Of a stretch of DNA of 64,000 nt, positions 33,563 to 43,189 are shown in pieces. Made by a program: the position numbers and the translations under genes. The stretch spans positions 372,001 through 436,000 of the forward strand of contig NZ_VTGY01000013.1 of assembly GCF_009729075.1 (NCBI RefSeq), given 5' to 3'. Every line of letters begins with the position of its first letter. Positions within the stretch are counted from its first letter, which is position 1. A model generated the notes under the pieces. The model had not been told where the DNA came from. It worked only from the letters and a program-made list of their open reading frames with translations, and ran no database searches. Source of the DNA: Mycolicibacterium sp. CBMA 226 (lineage in GTDB: Bacteria; Actinomycetota; Actinomycetes; Mycobacteriales; Mycobacteriaceae).

Positions 33563-34067
33563 CGGAGGCGATGCCACGCAACGGATTCTGGTAGCCGGCA
33601 TCGGCAACATCTTCCTCGGTGACGACGGCTTCGGCCCCGAGGTGCTCCGTCACATCGTTCCCACTGCACCGGAAGTCCAAGTGACGGACTACGGCATCAG
33701 GGGCATGCACCTCGCCTACGACCTCCTCGCCGAGTGGAACGCGCTGGTGCTCGTCGACGCACTCCCCGGCCGGGGCGCGCCGGGGACGATGCACGTCTTC
33801 GAGGCAGACCACCAATCGCTCACCGCCGCAGTGGGTCTCGATGCGCATGCCATGGATCCCGCAACAGTATTCGCCAGTCTCAACGCGCTCGGCGGACAAG
33901 CCCCCTACACCGTGGTTGTCGGGTGCGAGGTGGCCGATGTCGACGAACGGATGGGTCTGTCCGATGTCGTGGCCGCGGCTGTTCCCGATGCGGTCCGCGC
34001 TGTCGAAGACGTTGTCGCGGAACTCCTCAGCCGCACTCCGGTTCGGGGGGCTGACCGATGTGTCTAG
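33528..34067 (+). CDS. Hydrogenase maturation endopeptidase (HyaD/HupD type)
   Basis: A peptidase of about 179 residues. The core begins ILVAGIGNIFLGDDGFGPEV, containing the nickel-sensing Glu/Asp region of the M52 family (GDDGFG), and later has DALPGRGAPGT with the second acidic ligand and a DAHAMDP segment with the His. It would cut the tail of HhyL after its final His once nickel is in place. The start is uncertain: ATG 33528 gives an unusual Cys-rich leader (CACGEC) and GTG 33510 is longer still; both overlap the microprotein gene. It overlaps hypC by 10 nt. Confidence 0.85.
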   Translation: MRGVTCACGECDGGDATQRILVAGIGNIFLGDDGFGPEVLRHIVPTAPEVQVTDYGIRGMHLAYDLLAEWNALVLVDALPGRGAPGTMHVFEADHQSLTAAVGLDAHAMDPATVFASLNALGGQAPYTVVVGCEVADVDERMGLSDVVAAAVPDAVRAVEDVVAELLSRTPVRGADRCV

Positions 34068-34306
34068 GGATACCGGGGCAGGTCATCCAGATGCTGGACG
34101 GGTACGGAAACCAGCTCGCACTGGTCGACGTCGCCGGTGAAGCACGCAAGGTCAACGTCGGGATGCTGCCCGACGAGACGTTCAGCGCCGGCGACTGGGT
34201 GATCATCCACATGGGATTCGCCCTCGAAAAGACCGACGCCGCAGGAGCAGCAGCGGCCCTGGACGGCCTGAAGCTGATGGGCAACGGTGACGGAGCCGGG
34301 CCATGA
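34058..34306 (+). CDS. hypC: Hydrogenase maturation chaperone HypC (first copy)
   Basis: An 82-residue HypC beginning MCLGIPGQV, with the essential Cys2 that carries the Fe(CN)2CO intermediate between HypD and the large subunit. A second, 105-residue HypC is encoded at 36608-36925 in the same operon. The start overlaps the protease stop by 10 nt and the stop overlaps hypF by 4 nt. Confidence 0.93.
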   Translation: MCLGIPGQVIQMLDGYGNQLALVDVAGEARKVNVGMLPDETFSAGDWVIIHMGFALEKTDAAGAAAALDGLKLMGNGDGAGP

Positions 34307-36591
34307 CGCGCCGACGATTGTGCATCTGTGCACGCGGCGTCGTCCAGGGCGTCGGGTTCCGGCCGTTCGTCTACACGACCGCCGCGGCGCTGGGCCTGAG
34401 CGGATCGGTGCGCAATGACAGCTCCGGCGCGATCATCGAAGTAGAGGGCGACAGTGCCGCAATCGGGGACTTCCTGGACCGGCTGAAGAACCATCCGCCA
34501 CCACTTGCGGTCATCGAATCTGTTCAAAAACAAGATATTCCGCTCCGCGGCGGGACCGGATTTCTCATCGCCGACACGTCGCACTCAGCAGGCGGCCGTA
34601 CTCTCGCCTCGCCCGACGTCGCAATGTGCCACGACTGCGCGGCCGAACAGCGCGACCCCGCCAACCGGCGGTACCGGCACCCGTTCATCAACTGCACCAA
34701 CTGCGGGCCCCGCTTCACCATCATCGCGTCGCTGCCCTACGACCGGGCCGCCACCACCATGGCGGACTTCCCGATGTGCCCGGACTGTGCTCGCGAATAC
34801 GCCGACCCGACCGATCGCCGCTTCCATGCACAGCCCGTCTGTTGCCCGCAGTGCGGGCCGACGCTGAGCTTCCGGGACGGTGGCGGGGTCACCACCGACG
34901 GCGAGGCAGGCCTGCGGCGCGGCCGGAAACTGCTGCGCGACGGTGGCATTCTCGCCGTCAAGGGTATCGGCGGATATCACCTGGCCTGCGACGCCACCGA
35001 CGGTACCGCCGTGGCAACGCTTCGCCGACGCAAGCGGCGTGGCGACAAGCCCTTCGCGGTGATGGTGCCCGACCTGACGACGGCGAATGACATCGCCGAA
35101 GTCGACAACACGGCAGCACAGCTACTTTCGGGCATCCAACGCCCAATTGTGCTGCTGACCAGGCGACCAGACACCGCGATATCCGATCTGGTCGCACCGT
35201 GCAATCCCGACGTCGGCATCATGCTGGCGTACACCCCACTGCATGCCCTGCTCTTCGGGTTGGGCGGCGATGATCCAGGCCCGGCAGTCTTGGTGATGAC
35301 GTCGGGAAACCTTGGCGGCGAGCCGATCTGCTTCACCGATGCCGACGCGATGGACCTCCTCGCGCCCCTCGCCGACGGCTGGCTGCTGCACAATCGTGCG
35401 ATCCTGGTGCCATGCGACGACTCGGTGGTGCGGGTGGTGAGCGGGCGGGAGATGCCGATCCGTCGGTCCCGCGGCTATGCGCCGCTCCCCGTCGCGCTCC
35501 CGATTCCGGTCGCACCGACCTTGGCGGTAGGAGCCGATCTCAAGAACACCCTGGCCGTGGCCGACGGGAAGTACGCGTGGCTGAGCCAGCACATAGGCGA
35601 CATGGACGATCTCGCGACCCTGTCCGCTTTCGACGCCGCGCATCGACATCTCCAGGAGCTGACGGGCGTGACGCCCGAGAATCTGGTCGCCGATGCGCAC
35701 CCCGGATACCGGTCCACCGCATGGGCGCACCGGAATGCAGGCGGGCGACCGATCCAGACGGTGCAGCACCACCACGCTCACATCGCCGCCGTGATGGCCG
35801 AGCATGGGCTGGACGGCAGCCACCAAGTCCTCGGATTCGCCTTCGACGGAACGGGTTACGGCCCCGATGGCGCGATCTGGGGCGGTGAGGTGTTGGTGGC
35901 CGACTACAAGGGCTACCAGCGGGTGGCGCAGCTGCGGTACGTACCGCTGGCCGGCGGTGACGCGAGTGTGGAGCGGCCGTATCGCATGGCACTCGCGCAT
36001 CTGTGGGCTGCCGGGCTGCCGTGGAGCGACGACCTGGTACCGGTGCACGACTGTCCCGAGCACGAACGCGGTGTCCTGGCCCACCAGTTGCAGACCGGGT
36101 TCGGGTGCGTCCCGACCTCCAGCATGGGCCGGCTCTTCGACGCGGTGGCCGCACTGAGCGGGGTACGACAGACCGTCGACTACGAAGCGCAGGCAGCCAT
36201 CGAGCTGGAGGGACTGTCGCGCGGCAGGGATTGCGGTGCAAGAACTTACGCCTTCGAGATCGTGTCAGGCGAGCCTACGCTCGTCGACCCGACGCCGGTG
36301 CTGCGTGCTGTGATCGACGATCAGCGCGCCGCCGTTGCTCCCGGCGTGATCGGGGCGCGCTTTCACCGGGCAGTCGCCGGCCTCGTCGTACAATTCGCCG
36401 AACTCGAGACGACAACACGTGGTGAGCGCATCGTCGCGCTGTCCGGTGGCGTGTTCCAGAACGCCCTGCTGTTGGACCTGACATTGCATGGCCTGCACGC
36501 CAAAGGTTTTGAGGTGATCACCCACCGCCGCGTCCCGCCCAACGACGGAGGTATCGCGCTCGGCCAACTATTGGTGGGCAATTCGAACTGA
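34303..36591 (+). CDS. hypF: Carbamoyltransferase HypF
   Basis: A 762-residue HypF with the complete domain order: N-terminal acylphosphatase domain (RGVVQGVGFRPFVY), two zinc fingers (CHDCAAEQ and CTNCGP, then CPDCAREY and CCPQCGP; about residues 107-190), a YrdC-like domain (about 200-380, KGIGGYHLACDAT) and a Kae1-like domain with the metal motif HHHAHIAAVMAEH. It turns carbamoyl phosphate into thiocarboxamide on the HypE C-terminal Cys, the source of the cyanide ligands. It overlaps hypC by 4 nt; the second hypC starts 17 nt downstream. Confidence 0.96.
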   Translation: MTRRRLCICARGVVQGVGFRPFVYTTAAALGLSGSVRNDSSGAIIEVEGDSAAIGDFLDRLKNHPPPLAVIESVQKQDIPLRGGTGFLIADTSHSAGGRTLASPDVAMCHDCAAEQRDPANRRYRHPFINCTNCGPRFTIIASLPYDRAATTMADFPMCPDCAREYADPTDRRFHAQPVCCPQCGPTLSFRDGGGVTTDGEAGLRRGRKLLRDGGILAVKGIGGYHLACDATDGTAVATLRRRKRRGDKPFAVMVPDLTTANDIAEVDNTAAQLLSGIQRPIVLLTRRPDTAISDLVAPCNPDVGIMLAYTPLHALLFGLGGDDPGPAVLVMTSGNLGGEPICFTDADAMDLLAPLADGWLLHNRAILVPCDDSVVRVVSGREMPIRRSRGYAPLPVALPIPVAPTLAVGADLKNTLAVADGKYAWLSQHIGDMDDLATLSAFDAAHRHLQELTGVTPENLVADAHPGYRSTAWAHRNAGGRPIQTVQHHHAHIAAVMAEHGLDGSHQVLGFAFDGTGYGPDGAIWGGEVLVADYKGYQRVAQLRYVPLAGGDASVERPYRMALAHLWAAGLPWSDDLVPVHDCPEHERGVLAHQLQTGFGCVPTSSMGRLFDAVAALSGVRQTVDYEAQAAIELEGLSRGRDCGARTYAFEIVSGEPTLVDPTPVLRAVIDDQRAAVAPGVIGARFHRAVAGLVVQFAELETTTRGERIVALSGGVFQNALLLDLTLHGLHAKGFEVITHRRVPPNDGGIALGQLLVGNSN

Positions 36592-36607
36592 GAAGAGGAG
36601 CACTTCC

Positions 36608-36925
36608 ATGTGTCTGGCAGTTCCGGGGAAAATCCTGAGTCTGTCCGAGCGGGACGGCACTCTGATGTCCCTCGTCGACTTCGGCGGCATCCAGAAAGAC
36701 GTCTGCCTGCAGTACATCCCGGACGCGGCGGTCGGCGAATACGTCGTCGTCCACGTGGGGTTCGCCATCCAGCGGCTCGACGAAGAATCGGCCATCAAGA
36801 CATTGACCGAGTTCGAGCACCTCGGCGTGCTCAACGAGGAATTCGGGGACGGGTTTGCGATCGCGGCGCGACAAGCCGGACTGACCCCACTGACAGACAG
36901 TGCGACAACCGAGGTGACACCATGA
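36608..36925 (+). CDS. hypC: Second HypC-family maturation chaperone
   Basis: A 105-residue HypC paralogue beginning [12 protein letters not shown], with Cys2 intact and the internal [27 protein letters not shown] region (shown as two parts: [13 protein letters not shown] and [14 protein letters not shown]). It is longer at the C-terminus than the first copy ([19 protein letters not shown]). It sits directly before hypD with a 4-nt overlap, so it is probably the HypD partner, while the other copy may be specific to the large subunit. GAAGAGGAG precedes the ATG. Confidence 0.92.
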   Translation: MCLAVPGKILSLSERDGTLMSLVDFGGIQKDVCLQYIPDAAVGEYVVVHVGFAIQRLDEESAIKTLTEFEHLGVLNEEFGDGFAIAARQAGLTPLTDSATTEVTP

Positions 36926-38022
36926 AATATCTGGATGAGTTCAGCAACCCCGAGCTGGCGGCCAAGCTCGTCGACCAGATCCGGGCGACCACCACCAGAC
37001 GCTGGGCGATCATGGAAGTGTGTGGCGGGCAGACGCATTCGATTATCCGCCACGGTATCGACCAGCTTCTGCCCGATGAGATCGAGATGATCCACGGCCC
37101 GGGTTGCCCGGTGTGTGTGACGCCGTTGGAGATGATCGACAAGGCGCTGGAGATCGCCTGCCGGCCCGAGGTGATCTTCTGTTCCTTCGGCGACATGCTG
37201 CGGGTGCCGGGCAGTTCGAAAGATCTGTTCCGCGTCAAGAGCGAAGGCGGTGACGTCCGGGTGGTGTACTCGCCGCTGGATGCGCTGACCATCGCCCGGG
37301 AGAACCCGGACCGGCAGGTCGTCTTCTTCGGGATCGGGTTCGAGACCACCGCGCCCGCCAACGCAATGACGGTCTATCAGGCCAAAAAGCTTGGTATCAA
37401 GAATTTCTCACTGTTGGTATCGCATGTGCTGGTGCCGCCGGCGATCGCGGCGATCATGGAGTCGCCCACCTGCCGGGTCCAAGCGTTCCTGGCCGCCGGC
37501 CACGTGTGTTGTGTCATGGGCACCGAAGAGTATCCGGCGCTGACCGAAAAGTACCGCGTACCCATCGTGGTCACCGGATTCGAACCGCTGGACATCCTGG
37601 AAGGCATCCGGCGGACGGTGATCCAGCTGGAGGCCGGCAAGCACGAGTTGGAGAACGCATACCCGAGAGCCGTTCAGGCACAGGGCAATATCGCGGCCAG
37701 GGCGATGCTGGAGGACGTCTTCGAGGTCGGCGACCGGACGTGGCGTGGTATCGGCATGATCCCGAAGAGCGGCTGGCGGCTCTCCCCCGCCTACCGCGAG
37801 TTCGACGCGGAGTACCGGTTCTCGGTCACCGGGATTCACACCGCCGAATCGGCCATCTGCCGCTCGGGTGAGGTGCTGCAGGGCATCATCAAGCCACACG
37901 AGTGCGCGGCGTTCGGCAAGGAATGCACACCGCGCAACCCACTCGGCGCGACGATGGTCTCGTCCGAGGGCGCCTGCGCCGCCTACTACCTCTACCGGCG
38001 CCTCGAGGTGACACATGCCTGA
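36922..38022 (+). CDS. hypD: Fe-S maturation protein HypD
   Basis: A 366-residue HypD with its conserved Cys motifs: VCGGQTHSI (about residue 34), [11 protein letters not shown] (about 60-70) and the C-terminal four-Cys cluster region where [21 protein letters not shown] and GACAAYY are visible. With HypC it assembles the Fe(CN)2CO unit. The stop lies inside the hypE start region (8-nt overlap), keeping hypC-hypD-hypE tightly coupled. Confidence 0.96.
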   Translation: MKYLDEFSNPELAAKLVDQIRATTTRRWAIMEVCGGQTHSIIRHGIDQLLPDEIEMIHGPGCPVCVTPLEMIDKALEIACRPEVIFCSFGDMLRVPGSSKDLFRVKSEGGDVRVVYSPLDALTIARENPDRQVVFFGIGFETTAPANAMTVYQAKKLGIKNFSLLVSHVLVPPAIAAIMESPTCRVQAFLAAGHVCCVMGTEEYPALTEKYRVPIVVTGFEPLDILEGIRRTVIQLEAGKHELENAYPRAVQAQGNIAARAMLEDVFEVGDRTWRGIGMIPKSGWRLSPAYREFDAEYRFSVTGIHTAESAICRSGEVLQGIIKPHECAAFGKECTPRNPLGATMVSSEGACAAYYLYRRLEVTHA

Positions 38023-39094
38023 GACACCAGCCGGCAACGGCGCCACCATCGACATCGAGTCCTGGGTCTGCCCGGCACCGTTGCGTGACGCTCCGAACAT
38101 CGTGATGGGACACGGTGGCGGCGGGGCCATGTCGGCCGAACTGATCGAGCACCTGTTCCTGCCCGCGTTCGGCCCGGCGGCCGAGGCCGGTATGGGCGAC
38201 TCGGCCGTCGTCGAGGTCGGTGGCGTGCGATTGGCGTTCTCCACCGACTCGTTCGTGGTCAAACCACTGACGTTTCCCGGCGGCACCATCGGCGACCTCG
38301 CGGTCAATGGCACCGTCAACGACCTCGCGATGGCGGGCGCGCAACCGCTGGCGCTGTCGACGGCGTTCATCCTCGAAGAGGGCACCGCGCTGGAGGACAT
38401 CGCGCAGGTGGCGCACGCCGTCGGCACGGCCGCGCTCGCAGCCGGGGTCAAGCTGGTGACCGGCGATACCAAGGTGGTGGATTCCGGCCACGGCGACGGG
38501 GTGTTCGTCAACACCGCGGGCATCGGTGTCGTCGATCCGCGGGTAGACATCCGTCCGCAGCGGGCCGCACCGGGCGACGCCGTGATCGTCAGCGGCGACA
38601 TCGGCGTGCACGGTATCGCGGTGATGAGCTGTCGCGAGGGGCTGACCTTCGCGACCACCGTCGCGAGCGACACCGCGCCGCTGCACGGACTCGTGGCCGC
38701 CATGATCGACACCGGCGCAGACCTGCACGTCCTGCGCGATCCCACCCGCGGCGGGGTGGCGGCGACGCTCAACGAGATCGCGAAGACCGCCCAGGCGGGC
38801 GTCGCGCTGGACGAGCGCACCTTCCCGATCCCGGCCGAGGTCCGGGATGCGTGCGGACTCCTCGGCCTGGACCCCCTACAGGTGGCGAACGAGGGCAAGC
38901 TACTGGCTTTCGTGCCCGCGGACGACGCCGACCGGGTGCTCGCGGCGATGCGCAGTCACCCACTGGGCACACGGTCCACGGTGATCGGTCACTGCGTCGC
39001 CGAACATCCGGGAATGGTCGTTGCCCGGACTGGGCTCGGCGGCACTCGCGTGGTGGATCTGCCGATCGGCGAGCAACTGCCCCGAATCTGCTAG
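38015..39094 (+). CDS. hypE: Cyanide-ligand synthesis protein HypE
   Basis: A 359-residue PurM-like ATPase with the glycine motif [18 protein letters not shown] and the ATP-site Asp/Lys region [13 protein letters not shown]. It ends exactly in PRIC, the conserved C-terminal Cys that is carbamoylated by HypF and dehydrated to thiocyanate. Last gene of the hydrogenase operon; its stop overlaps the convergent antiporter stop by 4 nt, which marks the right edge of the hydrogenase block. Confidence 0.96.
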   Translation: MPETPAGNGATIDIESWVCPAPLRDAPNIVMGHGGGGAMSAELIEHLFLPAFGPAAEAGMGDSAVVEVGGVRLAFSTDSFVVKPLTFPGGTIGDLAVNGTVNDLAMAGAQPLALSTAFILEEGTALEDIAQVAHAVGTAALAAGVKLVTGDTKVVDSGHGDGVFVNTAGIGVVDPRVDIRPQRAAPGDAVIVSGDIGVHGIAVMSCREGLTFATTVASDTAPLHGLVAAMIDTGADLHVLRDPTRGGVAATLNEIAKTAQAGVALDERTFPIPAEVRDACGLLGLDPLQVANEGKLLAFVPADDADRVLAAMRSHPLGTRSTVIGHCVAEHPGMVVARTGLGGTRVVDLPIGEQLPRIC

Positions 39095-40587
39095 TCCGGT
39101 TCGCCGTACTCGTCAAACCAATAGGCGAGTTTCCCGCGACGGCTCACCGCGCGCAGTCTGCGCTCGGTGGCCTCGCGGGTGGTGCTGGTGCTGACGATGA
39201 GCAGTTCGTCACCCGCTTCGATGCGGGTTTCGGGCTGCGGCACGAAGGTCTCGCCCTTGCGGATGATCAGGGTGATGACGCTCGGATCGGGCAGCCGTAG
39301 CTCGAGCACCGTCACGTTGTGCAGCCGCGACTGCGGCAGCACCGTGAGGGTCAGCAGCTCGGCGTCGAGCACGTCGAGCGGCGCCGATTCCACCTGGAGT
39401 TCGCGCGTGACGTCGCGGCGGATCAGCCCGAGCCAGTGCGCGATCGGCTTCAGGCTGGGCCCCTGAACCAGCGTGAAGACCACGACCAGCACGAACACGA
39501 TGTTGAGCAGCCGGTGGCTGTCGGGAACGCCCGTGACGATCGGGTAGGTGGCGAGCACGATCGGCACGGCGCCGCGTAGTCCCGCCCACGACAGGAAGGC
39601 CTGTTCGCGCCAGGGCACGCGAAAGCCGAGCAGCGACACCACGACGGATATCGGTCGGGCCAGGAGGAGCAAGACGAGACCCACGAGGATGGCCGGAATC
39701 AGGTCGCGGCCGAGCTGGCTGGGGTTGACCAGCAATCCGAGCAGGACGAACAGCCCGATCTGCGCCAGCCAGCCCAGCCCTTCGGCGAATGAGCGCGTCG
39801 CGGCCCGGTGCGGCAACCCGGAATTCGCCAGTACCAGGCCCGTCACGTACGCGGCGAGGAACCCGCTCGCGTGCACCACGCCCGACGCGGAGAAGGCCAC
39901 GGTGCCCAGGCCGAAGGTGGCCAGTGGGTACAGGCCCGACGCCGGCAGCGCGATCCGGCGCAGGGTGACGGCGCCGAGGTAGCCGCACAGCACGCCGATT
40001 CCGGCGCCGGCGAGCAGTTCGTACACCAGGCTGAGCAGCGCCTCCCCCGCCTCGAAATGCAGCGGGACCGCACTGAACATCAAGACCAGGATCACGGCCG
40101 GCGCATCGTTCAGACCAGATTCGGCCTCCAGCAGGCCGGCCAGCCGCCGCGGCAGCGGCAGCACCCGCAGGACGGAGAACACCGCCGCCGCGTCGGTCGA
40201 CGAGACGATGGCGCCCAGCAGCAACGCAAGCTGCCAATGGAGACCGAGCAGCAGGTGCGCGCCTAACGCGGTGACCACCGTGCTGATCGCCACGCCCATG
40301 GTGGCCATCACCGCCGCGGGCGCCATGCTCTTGCGGACATCACTGAACTGGGTGGTGAGACCACCCTCGATGAGGATGATGGTCAAGGCGGCCGTTCCGA
40401 GGTCGCGGGCGAGCGTGACATCGTCGAACCTCAGCCCGATGCCGTCTTCGCCGAGCAGAACCCCGACCCCCAGGAACAACAGCAGACTGGGCAGGCCGGC
40501 CCGGGTGGCCAATCTGGTGGCGACGATGCTGGCCAGCAGCACGAGGGCACCGACAAGCAGTACCCGGTTCATCTCCTCCAGCGTCAT
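39091..40587 (-). CDS. CPA1-type cation/proton antiporter with C-terminal RCK domain (CvrA/NhaP2-like)
   Basis: A 498-residue protein with about twelve transmembrane helices from MNRVLLVGALVLLAS to the VVFTLVQGPSL region, including the Asp pair of the transport core (SSTDAAAVFSVL and GLNDAPAVILV). A cytoplasmic RCK-C (TrkA-C) domain follows (about residues 405-480), which usually binds a nucleotide to gate K+/H+ exchange. ATG 40587 (MTLEEMNRVLL) is preferred; the longer frame upstream is not protein-like. It is divergent from a TrkA-type gene, a sensible K+ homeostasis pair. Confidence 0.87.
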   Translation of the reverse strand: MTLEEMNRVLLVGALVLLASIVATRLATRAGLPSLLLFLGVGVLLGEDGIGLRFDDVTLARDLGTAALTIILIEGGLTTQFSDVRKSMAPAAVMATMGVAISTVVTALGAHLLLGLHWQLALLLGAIVSSTDAAAVFSVLRVLPLPRRLAGLLEAESGLNDAPAVILVLMFSAVPLHFEAGEALLSLVYELLAGAGIGVLCGYLGAVTLRRIALPASGLYPLATFGLGTVAFSASGVVHASGFLAAYVTGLVLANSGLPHRAATRSFAEGLGWLAQIGLFVLLGLLVNPSQLGRDLIPAILVGLVLLLLARPISVVVSLLGFRVPWREQAFLSWAGLRGAVPIVLATYPIVTGVPDSHRLLNIVFVLVVVFTLVQGPSLKPIAHWLGLIRRDVTRELQVESAPLDVLDAELLTLTVLPQSRLHNVTVLELRLPDPSVITLIIRKGETFVPQPETRIEAGDELLIVSTSTTREATERRLRAVSRRGKLAYWFDEYGEPD

Positions 40588-40671
40588 TCGGTCCCCGTTC
40601 AGATCTGCGGCCGCGGCCGAGCCAAATGTATCCGGCCGGTAGGCGACAATGGCTGCGTGAGCACCCGGGGC

Positions 40672-41331
40672 ATGCGCGTAGCGATCGCCGGCGCCGGCAA
40701 CGTCGGCCGGTCGGTGGCGCAGGAACTCGTCGCCAACGGCCACAAGGTCCTGCTGATCGAGCGCGACATCCGCAAGTACGAGCCGCGCACCGTCCCGGAC
40801 GCCGACTGGCTGTGGGCCGACGCCTGCGAGGTGGCCTCACTGGAGGAATGTGGCATCGCGATGTGCGACGTGGTGATCGCCGCGACGGGTGACGACAAGG
40901 CGAACCTCGCGATGGCGCTGCTGGCCAAAACCGAGTTCGGCGTGCCGCGCGTGGTCGCGCGCGTGAACAACGTGGCCAATCAGTGGTTGTTCACCGACGA
41001 CTGGGGTGTCGATGTCGCGGTGTCCACGCCCCGCGCGATGGCCGCGGGCGTCGAGGGCGCCATCGACGTCGGGCACCTGGTGCGGCTGATGGGGCTACGG
41101 CAGGGTCACGCGAATCTGACGAAGTTCACGCTGCCGCCGGACAGCCCGCTGATCGGACGGACCCTCGGGGAGATGACCCTGCCGCCGAACACGCTGTTGG
41201 TGACAGTGCAGCGCGGCAACAGGATCATCGTGCCCAAATCCGGAGACAGTTTCGAGGATGGCGACGAATTACTGTTCGTGGCAGACGAATCCGTCGACGG
41301 AGACATCCACAACCTCATCCACGGCAGTTAG
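40672..41331 (+). CDS. TrkA-family K+ transport regulator (CeoC-like)
   Basis: About 219 residues: N-terminal Rossmann RCK domain (MRVAIAGAGNVGRSVAQELV, with the GxGxxG NAD+ site) and a C-terminal TrkA-C domain (about 135-215). A GTG at 40657 would add five residues. Such proteins regulate K+ uptake channels or antiporters. Similar genes in mycobacteria come as a CeoB/CeoC pair; here a single copy sits opposite the K+/H+ antiporter, and an 84-bp intergenic region holds both promoters. Confidence 0.85.
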   Translation: MRVAIAGAGNVGRSVAQELVANGHKVLLIERDIRKYEPRTVPDADWLWADACEVASLEECGIAMCDVVIAATGDDKANLAMALLAKTEFGVPRVVARVNNVANQWLFTDDWGVDVAVSTPRAMAAGVEGAIDVGHLVRLMGLRQGHANLTKFTLPPDSPLIGRTLGEMTLPPNTLLVTVQRGNRIIVPKSGDSFEDGDELLFVADESVDGDIHNLIHGS

Positions 41332-41999
41332 AGGGTGTAGCAGTACCTGCTGGTCGGCACGGAGTCCAGGTTGGTGTGGGCCCCGAAACGCATGACGCTC
41401 TCAACCATGAGCGTCATGCGCCGCTGCAGTTCCGCATCGTCGCCGCCACTGCCATAGAACGCGTGCACATCGGTCATCGCCGCCATGTGGAACAGTTCCT
41501 CGACGACGGCGTCGACCCGCTCGTCGCCGTGCACCGTCCGAAGGACGCGGTTCTGTACGTACCCGAACGTGTCCTGGGTGTCGATGGCGACGCTGGTGTG
41601 CTGCCCCTGCCAGATTTGGAGCCAGTCGGCCGGATCGAGGTCGGCGGGGATACGCAGGAAGCCGATCTGCGCCAACGCCGTTGTCCGAACGCCGTTTTCC
41701 TCGACGGGCGGGGTCAGCCGCACCGTCTCCTCGACTTCCCAGCCGGCACTGCGCTGAGTGATCGCAGCCAGCAGGTCCGAAATGGGTTCCGGGTCAGCAC
41801 CGGGATCGGTCCAGACGCTGACCACCGCCGACACCGGGCTGCCGAAGGTGGTGATGCGCAGCATCGCCTCTGCGACGTCGGCATCGTCGACGTTGACCTG
41901 CAGCCGGATGACGCCCGCGGCCCGCAGCAGTGTGTGTAGTTGTGTCGACTGCAGGGCGGTGTCGAGGCCCGAGCCCCACAGGGCGTAGATCAGTTTCAC
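41328..41999 (-). CDS. EthD-domain-like dimeric alpha-beta barrel protein
   Basis: A 223-residue protein beginning MKLIYALWGSGLD. The sequence appears to contain two ferredoxin-like halves, and the second (LQIWQGQHTSVAIDTQDTFGYVQNRV) resembles the EthD family of small oxygenase/decarboxylase-associated proteins with their conserved W-x3-H. No cofactor site is visible. It is 4 nt downstream of the SnoaL-like gene on the same strand, so the two are co-transcribed. Its stop overlaps the convergent trkA stop. Substrate unknown, but a role in aromatic or steroid degradation would suit the KstR-like repressor beside it. Confidence 0.68.
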   Translation of the reverse strand: MKLIYALWGSGLDTALQSTQLHTLLRAAGVIRLQVNVDDADVAEAMLRITTFGSPVSAVVSVWTDPGADPEPISDLLAAITQRSAGWEVEETVRLTPPVEENGVRTTALAQIGFLRIPADLDPADWLQIWQGQHTSVAIDTQDTFGYVQNRVLRTVHGDERVDAVVEELFHMAAMTDVHAFYGSGGDDAELQRRMTLMVESVMRFGAHTNLDSVPTSRYCYTL

Positions 42000-42003
42000 G
42001 CCG

Positions 42004-42489
42004 TCAGCCGTGCTTCGCTGCCATCGGTTCGGCCTGCATGACGCCGCCGGCCTGCAGCCACTCGCCCACCGCGCGCGGCGCGTCCCGGACCGGGTTGTAG
42101 ACGTCCTCCTCCGAGGAGAACAGGTTGTCCCCGGCGTAGACGAGGCGGGTGATGTTGGGGAATCCGAACACCTTGCCCGGCTCGGTCGGATGGTCGAGGG
42201 CGTTGATGATCTCGGTAACGATCGCGCCGTTCTCTTCGTCGATCGCGACCCAGGTGTGCGGGAATCGCATGTGCGGGAACGGCTTCATGACACCGATGAT
42301 CCATTCGCGGACGGCCTCGCGGCCGTGCATCTCGCCGTAGGCGTGCTCGATGTAGTGCACGTCCTCGGTGAACAGATCGGCGAACGGAGCCCAGTCTCCG
42401 GTGCTCGAACAGACCTCCACGACCTTGGTGTAGTGATCGAGCGCGGCCATCAGTTCGTCCCGGGTGAATCGTGGCATGGCAACCTCCAA
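42004..42489 (-). CDS. SnoaL/NTF2-like polyketide or steroid-type isomerase/dehydratase fold protein
   Basis: A 161-residue protein with a typical NTF2-like cone: DELMAALDHYTKVVEVCSSTGDWAPFADLF, which I split here as DELMAALDHYTKVVEV and CSSTGDWAPFADLF, followed by VHYIEHAYGEMHGREAVREW. These folds act as isomerases, hydratases or oxygenases on hydrophobic substrates. Divergent from the TetR gene at 42569; the intervening 79 bp contain two ACTAGAAT copies that may be repressor half-sites. Confidence 0.75.
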   Translation of the reverse strand: MEVAMPRFTRDELMAALDHYTKVVEVCSSTGDWAPFADLFTEDVHYIEHAYGEMHGREAVREWIIGVMKPFPHMRFPHTWVAIDEENGAIVTEIINALDHPTEPGKVFGFPNITRLVYAGDNLFSSEEDVYNPVRDAPRAVGEWLQAGGVMQAEPMAAKHG

Positions 42490-42568
42490 AGAGGACTAGA
42501 ATCAATTTCAGTTTCGGGACTCTACCCAACAACTAGAATTCGCTCCAGACCCAAAAAGGAGCTGCCCC

Positions 42569-43183
42569 GTGGCACGAATCGCCGAACCCCGCCCGGCCGC
42601 CGAGCCAAGCTCCGCCGTCCAGCAACAACGCCGCGATGCGATCCTGCAGGCCACCGCGGCCCTGGCCGCGCAGAAGCCCGCCGACCAGGTACAGATGAAC
42701 GAAGTCGCCCGCGCCGCCGGGGTCGCGCTCGGCACGCTGTACCGCTACTTCCCGTCCAAGACCCACCTGTTTGTCGGCCTCATGGCCGACCGCGTGGACA
42801 AGATGCAGGACGGCATCCATCGCCGGAAGGCCCCGGCCGGTACTGCGGCCGATCGCGTGTTCGACGTCCTGTCGCGCGCCACCCGCCCGATGCTCCGTCA
42901 GCCGCATCTGACTGCCGCCATGCTCAATTCCCTGAACACCGCCGACGCGACGGCCGTGGCCGAGGTGGGGCACATCGACCGCCAGGTCCGCAGCATGCTG
43001 CTGACCATCTGCGGGGTGGATGAGCCGGGGCCACAAGATATTTCGTTGGTTCGGCTGGTCCAGCACACCTGGCACGGCATCCTGCAGTCCAGCCTCAACG
43101 GCCGGATCGACGCCGACGAGACCGAAGCCGAGATTCAGCTGGCCTGTCAACTGATCCTGGCCCCGCTGGCCGACAACGAATAG
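42569..43183 (+). CDS. TetR-family repressor (KstR-like helix-turn-helix)
   Basis: A 204-residue TetR protein. Its helix-turn-helix DQVQMNEVARAAGVALGTL and the recognition-helix end YRYFPSKTHLFVGLM closely resemble KstR-group regulators of cholesterol and lipid degradation, but the C-terminal ligand domain is not diagnostic. It faces the SnoaL-like/EthD-like operon and probably represses it. A 37-bp-spaced direct repeat ACTAGAAT (42495-42502 and 42532-42539) in the shared promoter region may be the operator. Confidence 0.83.
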   Translation: MARIAEPRPAAEPSSAVQQQRRDAILQATAALAAQKPADQVQMNEVARAAGVALGTLYRYFPSKTHLFVGLMADRVDKMQDGIHRRKAPAGTAADRVFDVLSRATRPMLRQPHLTAAMLNSLNTADATAVAEVGHIDRQVRSMLLTICGVDEPGPQDISLVRLVQHTWHGILQSSLNGRIDADETEAEIQLACQLILAPLADNE

Positions 43184-43189
43184 CGTCGA

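Noticed and set aside
40588..40743. N-terminal extension of the antiporter to 40743
   Set aside because: The extra 52 residues are polar and overlap the divergent TrkA start; the hydrophobic family N-terminus begins at 40587.
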